A stretch of 64,000 bases of DNA from Pseudofrancisella aestuarii (GCF_003574475.2 NZ_QLIS02000002.1:372001-436000); one strand, 5' to 3'. Numbered from the stretch's first letter, positions 38,169 to 47,219 are shown. The notes: generated by a model not told the origin, from the sequence alone. A program made the numbers and translations.

Positions 38169-39617
38169 ATGCTATATCGTATAAACTTTTTTAAGATCTT
38201 TGTGGAACAAATCCTGACTAGTAAAAAACTAGGTCTTATTCGTCTAGTTATGATTAATATAATAGCTGTCGATAGTTTGAGAAATATTTCAATAACAGCT
38301 CAAGCTGGCTGGATTGTAATAAGCTTTTACATTCTTGCAGCTATATTTTTTCTAATACCTTGTGCATTGTTGACGGCTGAAATGGCTACGGGCTCTTCAG
38401 ATGAAACAGGTGGTATTTATATTTGGGTTAAAAAAGCTTTTGGAAAAAGATTTGGTTTTGTTATTTTATGGCTTCAATGGGTTTATAACCTAGTATGGTT
38501 CCCATCAATATGTGGTTTCTTTGCAGGAGTCATTGCCTATGTTATGGCACCTTTATTAGGGCAAAATGCTAATGATCTAGTCTCTAATCCTTGGTATATG
38601 ATGTCGATGAGCTTGGTTATGTTTTGGAGTGCTACAGCTATAAATCTTTTTGGAATAAAAACATCTAGTACAGTTAGTACATTGGGAGCTATTATAGGAA
38701 CATTATTACCTATGATAGTTATAATTTTAATAGCTTTTGTATGGTCAACAACTCATACAAATAATATAACAATGCCAAGCCTTAATGATTTTGTTCCTTC
38801 AGAAAATAATGTAGGAAGTTGGGCTTTATTTATTACAGTAATGTTTAGCTTGTTTGGTTTGGAGATGAGTGCAATTCATGCAGCTAATGTAAGAGATGCT
38901 AAGAAAAATTTTCCTAGAGCTTTGTTGATTTCTGGTTTTGTTATTTTATTAACATTAATTTTGTCAAATATTGCTGTAATCTTAGTAAGTGAACAGCTCG
39001 AGATAGGAGATGTTGATATTGTGACAGGGCTTATGGTTTCATTTCATTATTTTTTTTCACAGATAGGTATGCCTTGGTTGTCTTATTTAATAGCGGTCAC
39101 ATTAATTTTTGGGGCATTTACAACAACATCTGCATGGATAATGGGGTTATCTAGAGCTTTTATGGTTGTTAGTAAAGATAACTTGCTACCAGCTGTTTTT
39201 AGTCAAACCAATAAAAATGATGCTCCAGATAAGATTTTAGTATTCCAAGGGCTTATATTTACTATATTTTGTTTCTTTTATATATTTATGCCTTCTGTTC
39301 ATTCAGCATATTGGTACTTGAGTGATCTTACTGCTCAGTTAGCAGTAATTGCATATATGGGGATGTTTGCTACAGCACTCAAGCTTAAGTTGACTCAGCC
39401 CTTGCAGGAAGGTCAATTTGAAATTTTCAAAGGAGCTATAGGCACATTTGTTATGTCTACTTTGGGTATCATTGGATGTGTTATAGCTGTTGTAGTTGGC
39501 TTTATTCCATTAGACAGTTCTGAGATGTCTGTGTTGTATTTTGACTCTTTACTCCTTGGTGGAATAGTATTAGCCCTGGTAATTCCTTATGTATTTACCT
39601 TAAAAATGGCTAAGTAG
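38169..39617 (+). CDS. Amino acid antiporter (GadC-like, APC superfamily)
   Basis: An integral membrane transporter of up to 482 aa with ~12 helices. AEMATGSSDETGGIYIWVKK resembles the glutamate:GABA antiporter signature (AEMATVDGWEEGGVFAW), followed by WLQWVYNLVWFPSICGFF. Substrate specificity is inferred only; Francisella GadC transports glutamate during phagosomal oxidative stress. The start is uncertain: ATG 38169 lies directly on AT-rich promoter-like sequence, and GTG 38202 (VEQILTSKKLGL) aligns better with relatives. Confidence 0.8.
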   Translation: MLYRINFFKIFVEQILTSKKLGLIRLVMINIIAVDSLRNISITAQAGWIVISFYILAAIFFLIPCALLTAEMATGSSDETGGIYIWVKKAFGKRFGFVILWLQWVYNLVWFPSICGFFAGVIAYVMAPLLGQNANDLVSNPWYMMSMSLVMFWSATAINLFGIKTSSTVSTLGAIIGTLLPMIVIILIAFVWSTTHTNNITMPSLNDFVPSENNVGSWALFITVMFSLFGLEMSAIHAANVRDAKKNFPRALLISGFVILLTLILSNIAVILVSEQLEIGDVDIVTGLMVSFHYFFSQIGMPWLSYLIAVTLIFGAFTTTSAWIMGLSRAFMVVSKDNLLPAVFSQTNKNDAPDKILVFQGLIFTIFCFFYIFMPSVHSAYWYLSDLTAQLAVIAYMGMFATALKLKLTQPLQEGQFEIFKGAIGTFVMSTLGIIGCVIAVVVGFIPLDSSEMSVLYFDSLLLGGIVLALVIPYVFTLKMAK

Positions 39618-39619
39618 TC

Positions 39620-39829
39620 CTATTTCTCATAGCCTACATATTTAATATCTTTATTATTTATTTCAAATTTAAATACTATTCCTCTAAAGTAAAAATTAAA
39701 GTTGTTACGATCCTTTTCTTGATGTGCTCTATCCAAAACTTCTTTTTTTAAAGCATCATCTGTGTAGTGACATAAAGTAAAAAAATTTTGAAAATCAGAA
39801 TAAAGTTTATCAAAGTTAACATCATTCAT
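39620..39829 (-). CDS. Small hypothetical protein
   Basis: 69 aa, starting MNDVNFDKLYSDFQNFFTLC. It is acidic and aromatic-rich, without signal peptide, membrane segment or recognised domain. AAGGA seven bases upstream of ATG supports translation. It lies tail-to-tail with the antiporter gene (stops three bases apart). Its start is ~110 bases from divergent pmrA, sharing that gene's upstream region. Function unknown. Confidence 0.6.
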   Translation of the reverse strand: MNDVNFDKLYSDFQNFFTLCHYTDDALKKEVLDRAHQEKDRNNFNFYFRGIVFKFEINNKDIKYVGYEK

Positions 39830-39854
39830 TTGCAGTATCCTTACTATTAATCTT

Positions 39855-39897
39855 AACTTTAAAAAAGTTTAAAAAAAATTATTTGTTACTGTATAAT
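39855..39897 (+). promoter_or_regulatory. pmrA promoter with candidate response-regulator site
   Basis: A consensus -10 TATAAT lies at 39892-39897. Upstream, CTTTAAAAAA and GTTTAAAAAA (starting 39857 and 39867) repeat with a 10-base period, the usual geometry of an OmpR/PmrA-type dimer site. They include a 6-3-6 palindrome AACTTT/AAAGTT (39855-39869). Autoregulation of pmrA is plausible but inferred. Confidence 0.45.
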
Positions 39898-39938
39898 ACA
39901 TCTAGTTAAATATTAAATACAAATAAAAGGTTTGTGTA

Positions 39939-40625
39939 GTGAGACTATTAGTTGTAGAAGATGATTTGAATTTGGGTGAGGGACTATTAGAAGCTCTCCA
40001 AAAAGAAGGTTATTCTGTTAATTTAGTTTCTGATGGTGAGGCTGCTCAATTATTTATCGAATCAGGTCTTTATGATGTTGTTGTGCTTGATGTTGGTTTG
40101 CCTATAAGAACAGGTTTTGAAGTGCTAAAACATGCTAGAGATAAGGGTGTTAAAACACCTATATTATTATTGACTGCTAGAGATAGTTTAGAAGAGAGAG
40201 TTAAAGGCTTAGATTTAGGGGCTGATGATTATTTAACTAAACCGTTTGAGTTAGAAGAATTAGTCGCTAGAATAAAGGCTATTTCTCGTAGAGTTGCAGC
40301 GAAAACCAATAAAACGTTAAATGAAGAAGTTAAATTTGGAGATTTTTGCTTTAATTCAGCTTCTGAAACTGTAACTAGAAATGGTGTGATAATCCCTATT
40401 TCTAAAAAAGAATTAGCTTTACTTTCTATCTTATTAAATAATGCTGGTCGCGTGGTACCTAAGACACAGTTATTAGAGGAAGTTTATTCGACTGATAAAG
40501 AAATGGATACAAATACTCTTGAAGTTCATATGCATAATCTCAGAAAGAAAATTAATATGTCTGATTTTATTCAAACAATAAGAGGTGTAGGCTATTTCAT
40601 TCAAAAAGATAAAATTGAAAAGTAA
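39939..40625 (+). CDS. pmrA: Orphan response regulator PmrA/QseB (OmpR family)
   Basis: A 228-aa two-component regulator. The receiver has the acidic pocket VVEDDLNLG, phosphoacceptor D51 (VVLDVGLPI), T in LLTARD and K in DYLTKPFEL. A winged-helix DNA-binding domain (~130-225) follows with EVHMHNLRKKINMSDFIQTI and RGVGYF. No sensor kinase gene is adjacent, matching the orphan PmrA of Francisella, which regulates pathogenicity-island and envelope genes. The GTG start at 39939 has AAAAGG upstream. lepB follows after 52 bases. Confidence 0.88.
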   Translation: MRLLVVEDDLNLGEGLLEALQKEGYSVNLVSDGEAAQLFIESGLYDVVVLDVGLPIRTGFEVLKHARDKGVKTPILLLTARDSLEERVKGLDLGADDYLTKPFELEELVARIKAISRRVAAKTNKTLNEEVKFGDFCFNSASETVTRNGVIIPISKKELALLSILLNNAGRVVPKTQLLEEVYSTDKEMDTNTLEVHMHNLRKKINMSDFIQTIRGVGYFIQKDKIEK

Positions 40626-40677
40626 AAGAGCTAATAGCTTGTATATTGTTGAATGTATAAAAAATTAAGTTTTATAA

Positions 40678-41520
40678 ATGAGTTTTAATTTTACTTTCTG
40701 GTTATTGTTTCTTTCTATTGCTTCAGGAGTTATTTACTTAATTGATTTGTTTTTCTTTCAAAGAAAAAGACTTAAGCCGTATAAGGCTGAATTAAAAAAA
40801 TTATCTAAAAAAGAGAAAAGACAGTTTTATAAAAACCATAATTTAAAAGCACCATTAGTAGCAGATTATGCAAGATCTCTTTTTGGTGTTTTTGTAGCAG
40901 TTTTTATAATAAGAACTTTTTTAATTGGAAACTTTTTAATCCCTACAGCATCAATGACACCAACACTTCCTGTTGGAGATTTTATTTTTGTCGATAAAAC
41001 TGCTTATGGGGTAAGAGCTCCTTTTTCTAATAATGTGTTAATTCCGATTGGAGAACCAAAAAGAGGAGATATAGTGGTATTTCATTTCCCTGTGAATCCT
41101 AAAGTTGATTTTATAAAAAGAGTTATAGGAGTTCCTGGAGATGTGATTTCTTATAAAGATAAGAGATTAACTATTAATGGAAAGCCTTTAAAATATACAG
41201 ATTGTGATTACCATACAAAAAATTACTATAATCAAGGCGGAAATAGAGAGTCGCAGGATATAGTCTGTGTAGAGCATTTAGGTGATATTCAATATAAGGT
41301 TGATTGGATGAGTATAGCAGAGCCTACCAATTTTGATGGAGTAACTGTGCCTGAAGGAAGCTATTTTGTTATGGGAGATAATCGTGATAATAGTGAAGAT
41401 AGTCGCTATTGGGGATTTGTTTCTAATAAAGATTTAGTTGGTAAAGCTAAAATAGTCTGGTTCAGCTGGGATAGTCATGATAAATCAGTAAGACTAGGTG
41501 AAATAGGTAGGACTTTTTAG
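40678..41520 (+). CDS. lepB: Signal peptidase I
   Basis: A 280-aa membrane-bound serine protease removing signal peptides from exported proteins. Two N-terminal membrane segments (~5-27 and ~67-85) are followed by the catalytic serine S92 (IPTASMTPTLPVGD) and lysine K147 (VDFIKRVIGVPGD). The conserved GDNRDNSEDSRYWGFV lies near the C-terminus. It is cotranscribed with rnc (three bases apart), the standard lepB-rnc order. Confidence 0.96.
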   Translation: MSFNFTFWLLFLSIASGVIYLIDLFFFQRKRLKPYKAELKKLSKKEKRQFYKNHNLKAPLVADYARSLFGVFVAVFIIRTFLIGNFLIPTASMTPTLPVGDFIFVDKTAYGVRAPFSNNVLIPIGEPKRGDIVVFHFPVNPKVDFIKRVIGVPGDVISYKDKRLTINGKPLKYTDCDYHTKNYYNQGGNRESQDIVCVEHLGDIQYKVDWMSIAEPTNFDGVTVPEGSYFVMGDNRDNSEDSRYWGFVSNKDLVGKAKIVWFSWDSHDKSVRLGEIGRTF

Positions 41521-41523
41521 ATA

Positions 41524-42225
41524 ATGTCTAAAGACTATATATCTCTATATAAAAAAATTAATTATTCATTTAAAGATCAAGCTTTTGCGATAAGAGCACT
41601 AACTCATCGTAGTAAAGGTAAAAAAAACTATGAACGGTTGGAATTCTTAGGGGACTCGATATTAGGATTTCTAATAGCAGAGGTGTTGTTCTCTATGTTC
41701 CCTGAACAATCTGAAGGTAAACTTTCTCAGATAAGAACTAAGTTAGTGAAAGGATATACTTTAGCACAGCTAGCTCTAAAGTTAGGTCTTGATGAGTATA
41801 TAATTTTGGGCGCAAGCGAGTTAAAAGGTGGGGGACATAAGAGGGAGAGGATTCTTGAAGATGTCTTAGAAGCTTTAATCGGTGCTATATATTTAGATAG
41901 TGATTTTGAGACAGTTAAAAAATGTGTGATTAGCTGGTATAGGCCTATATTAGAAAATATAGATCTTGATGTTGTTAAAATAAAAGATAACAAATCAAAA
42001 TTACAGGAAATTTTATTACAAAATACTTATGAGTTACCCGACTATGCTCTTGTGAAAACTGAAGGGGAAGATCATCAGCAAATATTTACTGTAAAGGTTT
42101 TAGTGAAAGAGCTTGATTTGGAAACAGAGGGTGTCGCAGATAGTAAAAAAAAGGCTGAGCAATTAGCTGCAGGAGAGATGATTAGATTCCTTGCAGAAAA
42201 GGAGCTGTATGAAAAAAAGAAATAA
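41524..42225 (+). CDS. rnc: Ribonuclease III
   Basis: A 233-aa double-strand-specific endoribonuclease for rRNA and mRNA processing. The catalytic signature ERLEFLGDSILGFLIAEVLF and the second acidic motif EDVLEALIGAIYLDS are intact. A C-terminal dsRNA-binding domain (~155-225) ends with ADSKKKAEQLAAGEM. It sits three bases after lepB; its 3' end overlaps truB by 17 bases. Confidence 0.97.
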   Translation: MSKDYISLYKKINYSFKDQAFAIRALTHRSKGKKNYERLEFLGDSILGFLIAEVLFSMFPEQSEGKLSQIRTKLVKGYTLAQLALKLGLDEYIILGASELKGGGHKRERILEDVLEALIGAIYLDSDFETVKKCVISWYRPILENIDLDVVKIKDNKSKLQEILLQNTYELPDYALVKTEGEDHQQIFTVKVLVKELDLETEGVADSKKKAEQLAAGEMIRFLAEKELYEKKK

Positions 42226-43120
42226 ACTCAATTTGAACGGGGTGGTAGTGATTAATAAACCCCGGGGTTTATCATCAAATAAAGTTCTTCAAGAGGTTAA
42301 GCATCTATTTAATGCTCAAAAAGCTGGTCACACAGGCACTTTAGATCCAATGGCTACAGGAGTTTTACCTATTTGTTTTGGTAGAGCAACTAAAATAGCG
42401 CAGTATTTATTAGACTCTGATAAAGAGTATATGGCTACAATTAAGTTAGGTGTAGAAACTGATTCGGGAGATGCTGAAGGGCAGATTATAACTGAAAGTA
42501 AGCAAGTACCTAGTTTAGATGAGAGTTTAATAGAGAAAATATTAAGTAAATTTAGAGGAAAAATTGAACAAGTTCCACCAATGTTTTCAGCTTTAAAATA
42601 TAATGGACAACCTTTGTATAAACTAGCTAGAGCTGGCGAGAAGGTTGAGATAAAGCCAAGAAATATAAACATATATAAGTTAGAGTTAAAATCTTTCGCA
42701 GAAGATAATATAAAAATATTAGTTAAATGTTCTAAGGGGACATATATTAGGAGTTTAGCTATAGATATTGGTAGAGAGTTAGGGTGTGGCGGGCATTTGA
42801 TAGAACTTCATAGAGTTGCAAGTGGACCTTTTAATATTCAGCAAGCTTTTGAGCTAGAAAATTTAAAATCATTAAGTTTAGTGCAAAAAATTGATACCAT
42901 TAATCATGTAGAAAAAGTTTTTGAGGATAAGCCAATTTATTATTTGGCAGAAAACCTTAAAGATGATTTGTTAAAAAGAGGGAAGTTACCTGTTAAACTG
43001 GAATTAGATGGAGTGGTGAGAATTTATAGTGACGATATATTTATTGCAATTGCAGAGTTTGATCAGGGTAAATTAAAAAATAAAAAGTTCTTTGAACAGG
43101 ATATATTTATAAGTGAGTAA
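42209..43120 (+). CDS. truB: tRNA pseudouridine(55) synthase
   Basis: A 303-aa enzyme forming pseudouridine 55 in the T-loop of tRNAs. The catalytic aspartate is in GHTGTLDPMATGVLPI, with KGTYIRSLAIDIGRELGCGG later. ATG at 42209 has GGAG seven bases upstream, inside the end of rnc; the longer reading from 42191 is unnecessary. Its stop overlaps the GTG start of rnr by eight bases. Confidence 0.96.
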   Translation: MKKRNKLNLNGVVVINKPRGLSSNKVLQEVKHLFNAQKAGHTGTLDPMATGVLPICFGRATKIAQYLLDSDKEYMATIKLGVETDSGDAEGQIITESKQVPSLDESLIEKILSKFRGKIEQVPPMFSALKYNGQPLYKLARAGEKVEIKPRNINIYKLELKSFAEDNIKILVKCSKGTYIRSLAIDIGRELGCGGHLIELHRVASGPFNIQQAFELENLKSLSLVQKIDTINHVEKVFEDKPIYYLAENLKDDLLKRGKLPVKLELDGVVRIYSDDIFIAIAEFDQGKLKNKKFFEQDIFISE

Positions 43121-45413
43121 ATACAATATTGAAAATGACCCTAATAAAGAGTTAGAGGCACAAAAATACACCAACCCAATTCCAAGTAGAGAGTTTATTC
43201 TCAAATACCTTAAAGATCTTGGTTTTCCAGCAACGATAGAAAATATTGCACAAGCTTTGGAAATAGATAAAAGATCGCAGCTTGAAGGCCTTATCAACAG
43301 ACTTGGGGCTATGGATAGAGATGGGCAAGTTGTTAAAGATAAATCATTTTATAGATTGGCTGATTATAAGCATCTATATATAACATCAAAAGTAAGATCT
43401 GATAAAGATGGGCGACTAGTCTTATTTTCCCATATTGAGCAAGCTGAAGTAGTTATTTCATCAACATATTCAAAGATGTTATTTGTGGGAGATGAGGTTG
43501 CAGCTAAGATTATTGGTTTGAATAAGAAAAATCAGTTAGAAGCAGAAGTGACAACCATTTTAAAAAGAAATACAAAAACTTTAGTTGGTTATTATGATAC
43601 CTGCTTTGATGGTCATTTTTTAAGACCGGTAAGTAAAAATATAAGTTCTAATATTATCTTATTGCCTCCTAGAGAAAAAATAGAACAACATTCGCTTATT
43701 GAAGCTGAGATTATAGTTCAACCAAGTATTATAGGCGCAGCTGTAGGAAGGTTTTTAAGAACTGTGGAAGAAATGTCTCCTGTTAAAGAAGCTATGATGA
43801 TAGCTAGTAAGAAGTATGATTTAACAGAGGAGTGGAGTAAAACGGCCTTAAAATATTTAGAAAAAATATCTGAAGATGTGAAGTTAGAAAATAGAGTGGA
43901 TTTAAGATCGCTAGACTTTGTAACTATAGATGGTGAAGATGCTAAAGATTTTGATGATGCTGTTTATGCAACAAAAACAAAGAGTGGTGGTTGGAAGTTA
44001 TATGTTGCGATAGCAGATGTTTCTAATTATGTAAGAAAAGATACTGCTTTAGACCTGGATGCTAAAAAGAGATCCACATCAGTATATTTCCCTGGCTATG
44101 TAATACCAATGCTACCAGAGAAGTTATCAAATGAACTATGTTCGTTACAACCTAAAGTCGATAGATATTCACTGGTATGTGAAATGAATATTAGTAGTAA
44201 TGGGACACTTTCAAGATATAAGTTTTATTCTGCGGTTATTAGATCAAAAGCAAGACTTACTTATACTGAGGTTGCTAACTTGTTGGATAAGAAGAAAAAC
44301 TCTATTGTAGAAAAATCCCCAGAAGTTATCCCTAGCTTATTTACTTTATATGATTTATATAAAATATTACATCAGGCTAGAGATGAGCGTGGCGCTATAG
44401 ATTTTGATACGGTTGAAACGCAAATACTTCTTGATGAACATAATCATATTGAGTCAATAGTTCCAAGGCATAGAAACGATGCGCATAGATTAATTGAAGA
44501 ATGTATGCTTATAGCAAATACAGCAGCAGCTAAGTTTATGATTAAGCATAAAAAAACTTCACCATTTAGAGTTCATAGTGAACCTAAAGAAGAAAAAATG
44601 CTTGCGCTAAAAAAATATTTGGGCTCTCAAGGAATACATCTATCACAAGGTAAAGATGGAAAAGTCACACCTCAAGCAATATCTGAAATGCTTGAAAGTG
44701 TTAAAGATCGTAAAAACTTTGACGATATACAATTGATGACTTTAAGAAGTATGAATCAAGCTGTTTATAGTATTGATAATCAGGGACATTTTGGATTAGC
44801 ATATAAAGCTTATACTCATTTTACCTCTCCTATAAGAAGATATCCTGATTTAGTAGTCCATAGGCTTATAAAATCAACAATTGATGAATATGGTTACGGA
44901 GGTAGTGACTATAAAGCAGGAGAATTAGCTGCTATTTGTGATAATGCATCTAATCAAGAAAGAAATGCTGACGGCGCTTCTAAACAAGTTGAAAATTGGC
45001 TGAAGTGCTACTTCATGAAAGATTATATCGGAGAAGTTTTAGATGCTCATATAGCACATATTAACGGTTTAGGAATATTCGCTGAATTAAAAAATATGTA
45101 CATAGAAGGGCTTATCCATGTTTCGGCTATTAAAGGAGACTATTATATTTTTGATGAGCCTAAAAATATTCTTATAGGAAAGAGAACTAATAGAGTATTT
45201 AGGTTAGGTCAAGAAATAACAGTACGTGTTGTAAGGGTTGATCTTGATAAAATCCATATAGATTTTGAATTGGTTGATAGTAAGACTGATCCTGAATTGG
45301 AAAAATCTTTAACGCCAAGAAAAAGCAAAAGAGCTAAATTTAAAGCATCTAGAAAACGTTCAGAAAGGAAAAAAAGAGCAAAAAAGAAAAAAATAAGTGA
45401 GCTTGAGTCTTAA
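43113..45413 (+). CDS. rnr: Ribonuclease R
   Basis: A 766-aa processive 3'-5' exoribonuclease able to degrade structured RNA. It has N-terminal winged-helix and cold-shock domains, an RNB catalytic core with the metal-binding TIDGEDAKDFDDAVYATK and HFTSPIRRYPDLVVHRL. An S1 domain (~640-725) and a very lysine/arginine-rich tail (from ~735) follow. The start is GTG, within the end of truB. The truB-rnr coupling extends the lepB-rnc unit into one RNA-processing operon. Its last four bases overlap the convergent GST gene. Confidence 0.95.
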   Translation: MSKYNIENDPNKELEAQKYTNPIPSREFILKYLKDLGFPATIENIAQALEIDKRSQLEGLINRLGAMDRDGQVVKDKSFYRLADYKHLYITSKVRSDKDGRLVLFSHIEQAEVVISSTYSKMLFVGDEVAAKIIGLNKKNQLEAEVTTILKRNTKTLVGYYDTCFDGHFLRPVSKNISSNIILLPPREKIEQHSLIEAEIIVQPSIIGAAVGRFLRTVEEMSPVKEAMMIASKKYDLTEEWSKTALKYLEKISEDVKLENRVDLRSLDFVTIDGEDAKDFDDAVYATKTKSGGWKLYVAIADVSNYVRKDTALDLDAKKRSTSVYFPGYVIPMLPEKLSNELCSLQPKVDRYSLVCEMNISSNGTLSRYKFYSAVIRSKARLTYTEVANLLDKKKNSIVEKSPEVIPSLFTLYDLYKILHQARDERGAIDFDTVETQILLDEHNHIESIVPRHRNDAHRLIEECMLIANTAAAKFMIKHKKTSPFRVHSEPKEEKMLALKKYLGSQGIHLSQGKDGKVTPQAISEMLESVKDRKNFDDIQLMTLRSMNQAVYSIDNQGHFGLAYKAYTHFTSPIRRYPDLVVHRLIKSTIDEYGYGGSDYKAGELAAICDNASNQERNADGASKQVENWLKCYFMKDYIGEVLDAHIAHINGLGIFAELKNMYIEGLIHVSAIKGDYYIFDEPKNILIGKRTNRVFRLGQEITVRVVRVDLDKIHIDFELVDSKTDPELEKSLTPRKSKRAKFKASRKRSERKKRAKKKKISELES

Positions 45414-46015
45414 AAATTAAAACCATCTTTTTTGCAAGCATCTAAGAATTCTGGTCTTTGAGATATTTGCTTAGCTAAACGTTTTACATTTTCACCAGTG
45501 GTAACAGTTAAGTAAGGAAAGAACTTAGCTGCCCATTTGGTATATATGGTTATTAAATAGTCTACAATTGTTGCTTCATTGCCAAACATGAATTCATTTT
45601 CAGAGAGGTGATTGTCAACTATTACCCATAGTTCAGAAATTTTATCAGCTAGTTTTTGTAAAACTTCTATATTCTTATTTTCTCCCATAGCGTTAGCTGT
45701 ACCTGTGGCACGGGTGTAAGAAGGATGAAGGGTAGCATAGTTAAACATTAATTTTTGATAAAACTCTCCCTTATCCTCTATAGATATTTTTTTTAATGAA
45801 TCACAATGTTTATCTAGTAGATATAAAGTAATAGCAGCACCTTCAGAAATTACTCTTTTGCCAGTGTCTAAAGCAGGTACTTGGTTAGTTGGTACTATTT
45901 TAGAATAGTTCGGAACATCCTTGCGATGGATTATTTTGTAATCTACTTTTAATTTTTCTAGTAGAACAGCTATTGCTGTAGAACATGATCCTGGAATTGA
46001 ATAAAGAATATACAT
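45410..46015 (-). CDS. Glutathione S-transferase, beta-class-like
   Basis: A 201-aa GST-fold protein. The thioredoxin-like N-domain begins MYILYSIPGSCSTAIAVLLE, with a cysteine at position 10 as in bacterial beta-class GSTs. The cis-proline TNQVPALDTGKRVISEGAAI binds glutathione in relatives. The helical C-domain contains NEATIVDYLITIYTKWAAK. Probable role in detoxification or redox. A micro-ORF with a strong ribosome site lies upstream on the same strand, and a LysR regulator is divergent. Confidence 0.88.
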   Translation of the reverse strand: MYILYSIPGSCSTAIAVLLEKLKVDYKIIHRKDVPNYSKIVPTNQVPALDTGKRVISEGAAITLYLLDKHCDSLKKISIEDKGEFYQKLMFNYATLHPSYTRATGTANAMGENKNIEVLQKLADKISELWVIVDNHLSENEFMFGNEATIVDYLITIYTKWAAKFFPYLTVTTGENVKRLAKQISQRPEFLDACKKDGFNF

Positions 46016-46121
46016 ATTTTCTAAGTTTTTTCTTTTTGGTGAAAATATTATATATATTTCTGATTTAGATGAGTAGTTTATTCAAATACTTAATATTTAT
46101 GAATATTTGGTTAGATATGGG

Positions 46122-46190
46122 TTATGAAAGCTTTGGAATAAGTGCTTTTAAAGCTTTTCCTAGGATTATTTTTTTGAAATGTTTTTTCAT
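46122..46190 (-). CDS. Candidate 22-residue cationic amphipathic peptide
   Basis: An ATG at 46190 is preceded by a perfect AAAGGAG six bases upstream (46197-46203 region) and followed by 22 codons and TAA. The peptide contains KKHFKKIILGKALKALI: seven lysines in 22 residues alternating with Ile/Leu/Ala so as to form an amphipathic helix, then PKLS. Such a short frame could arise by chance, but the ribosome site is one of the best in the window. It lies in the 310-base gap between gst and lysR. Candidates: leader peptide for gst, membrane-active toxin or bacteriocin-like peptide. No homologue recognised. Confidence 0.5.
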   Translation of the reverse strand: MKKHFKKIILGKALKALIPKLS

Positions 46191-46282
46191 AAATTTCTCC
46201 TTTAAAATGTTTTATTAATTTAATAAAGGAATGAAGTCTTCCTTTTATATATAATTGTAAGTGGAGAGAAATATATTGTCTC

Positions 46283-46310
46283 TATACAAAATTGTATATC
46301 TGCTATACAA
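46283..46310. promoter_or_regulatory. Candidate LysR operator
   Basis: A perfect 7-2-7 palindrome TATACAA-AA-TTGTATA (46283-46298) fits the T-N11-A architecture of LysR-type binding sites. A third TATACAA half-site at 46304-46310 is spaced 21 bases (two helical turns) from the first. The array ends 15 bases before the lysR start, suggesting autoregulation and possibly control of the divergent micro-ORF/gst unit. Confidence 0.6.
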
Positions 46311-46325
46311 AAAGGAATATAAGGT

Positions 46326-47219
46326 ATGAATTATAATGATTTATTTTTGTTTATAAAGCTTATAAAACTAGGATCATTTACAGCTCTTGCTGAATCACTG
46401 AATACTTCGCAAGCCACTGTATCTAGAAGAATAAAGCAATTAGAGGAATCATTAGGAATAAATCTAATGAGAAGAAACTCTAGAGGGCTTATTGAAATGA
46501 CATCTCAAGGTAGAGAGGTTTTTGAAAGGTTTGAGGGAATAGAGCAGAATGCTAGTGATGCATTACAAGACATTGTTAATAAGACAAAAGATGTTGAGGG
46601 TATACTAAGAATAGCCTTACCAAAACAATTCTTTGATAATATTTTATTAGAAAAATTAAAGCACTTTTATTTAAAATACCCAAAAGTTGTATTAGTCTTC
46701 TCTTATAATGGAGGGGCAATAGATCTATTAAAAGAAAACTGTGATATAGGGATTAGTTTTCACAAGCCAGTCGCTCAAAGCAATACTATAAAGTTGTTAA
46801 TAAAGACTAAAAATAAATTATATGTTTCACGAAAATATATGGAAGCTCATGGTATTCCAGAAACACTACAAGAGTTAAAAGATCACCGTCTAGTTGGATT
46901 TTTACAAAATGGTGAAATACAGACAAAGCTAATTGCAACATCTGAAAAAACTAATAGAAAAGAGGAATTCAATTTTAAACCTAGGTTTATACTAAATAAT
47001 GCCTTTTGTGATGTTAAAATCGCATTTAGTGATGCAATTGTTATTAATACTTTTGACATTTTCATAAACCCTTCTGATGAAAAAAAGTTAGTACCAGTTT
47101 TAGATGATTATCACTTTGGAGAGTTTAATTTTTATTTGATTAGAGGTGCGGGAGTAAGAAGTAAATTGGAAGATACTTTTGTAGATTTCTTAAAAGTTTG
47201 TTTATCAAAAGAGAATTAA
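46326..47219 (+). CDS. LysR-family transcriptional regulator
   Basis: A 297-aa regulator. The N-terminal helix-turn-helix is YNDLFLFIKLIKLGSFTALA followed by ESLNTSQATVSRRIKQLEESLG. A linker helix and a LysR substrate-binding domain (~90-295) follow. The inducer is unknown. It is divergent from the GST gene, the usual arrangement for a LysR regulator and its target, with a palindromic operator just upstream. AAGGAAT serves as ribosome site. Confidence 0.9.
   Translation: MNYNDLFLFIKLIKLGSFTALAESLNTSQATVSRRIKQLEESLGINLMRRNSRGLIEMTSQGREVFERFEGIEQNASDALQDIVNKTKDVEGILRIALPKQFFDNILLEKLKHFYLKYPKVVLVFSYNGGAIDLLKENCDIGISFHKPVAQSNTIKLLIKTKNKLYVSRKYMEAHGIPETLQELKDHRLVGFLQNGEIQTKLIATSEKTNRKEEFNFKPRFILNNAFCDVKIAFSDAIVINTFDIFINPSDEKKLVPVLDDYHFGEFNFYLIRGAGVRSKLEDTFVDFLKVCLSKEN

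Noticed and set aside
46091-46121. AT-rich stretch in the gst-lysR gap considered as a small RNA
   Set aside because: No terminator-like hairpin or promoter could be identified; only the micro-ORF and LysR operator are supportable there.
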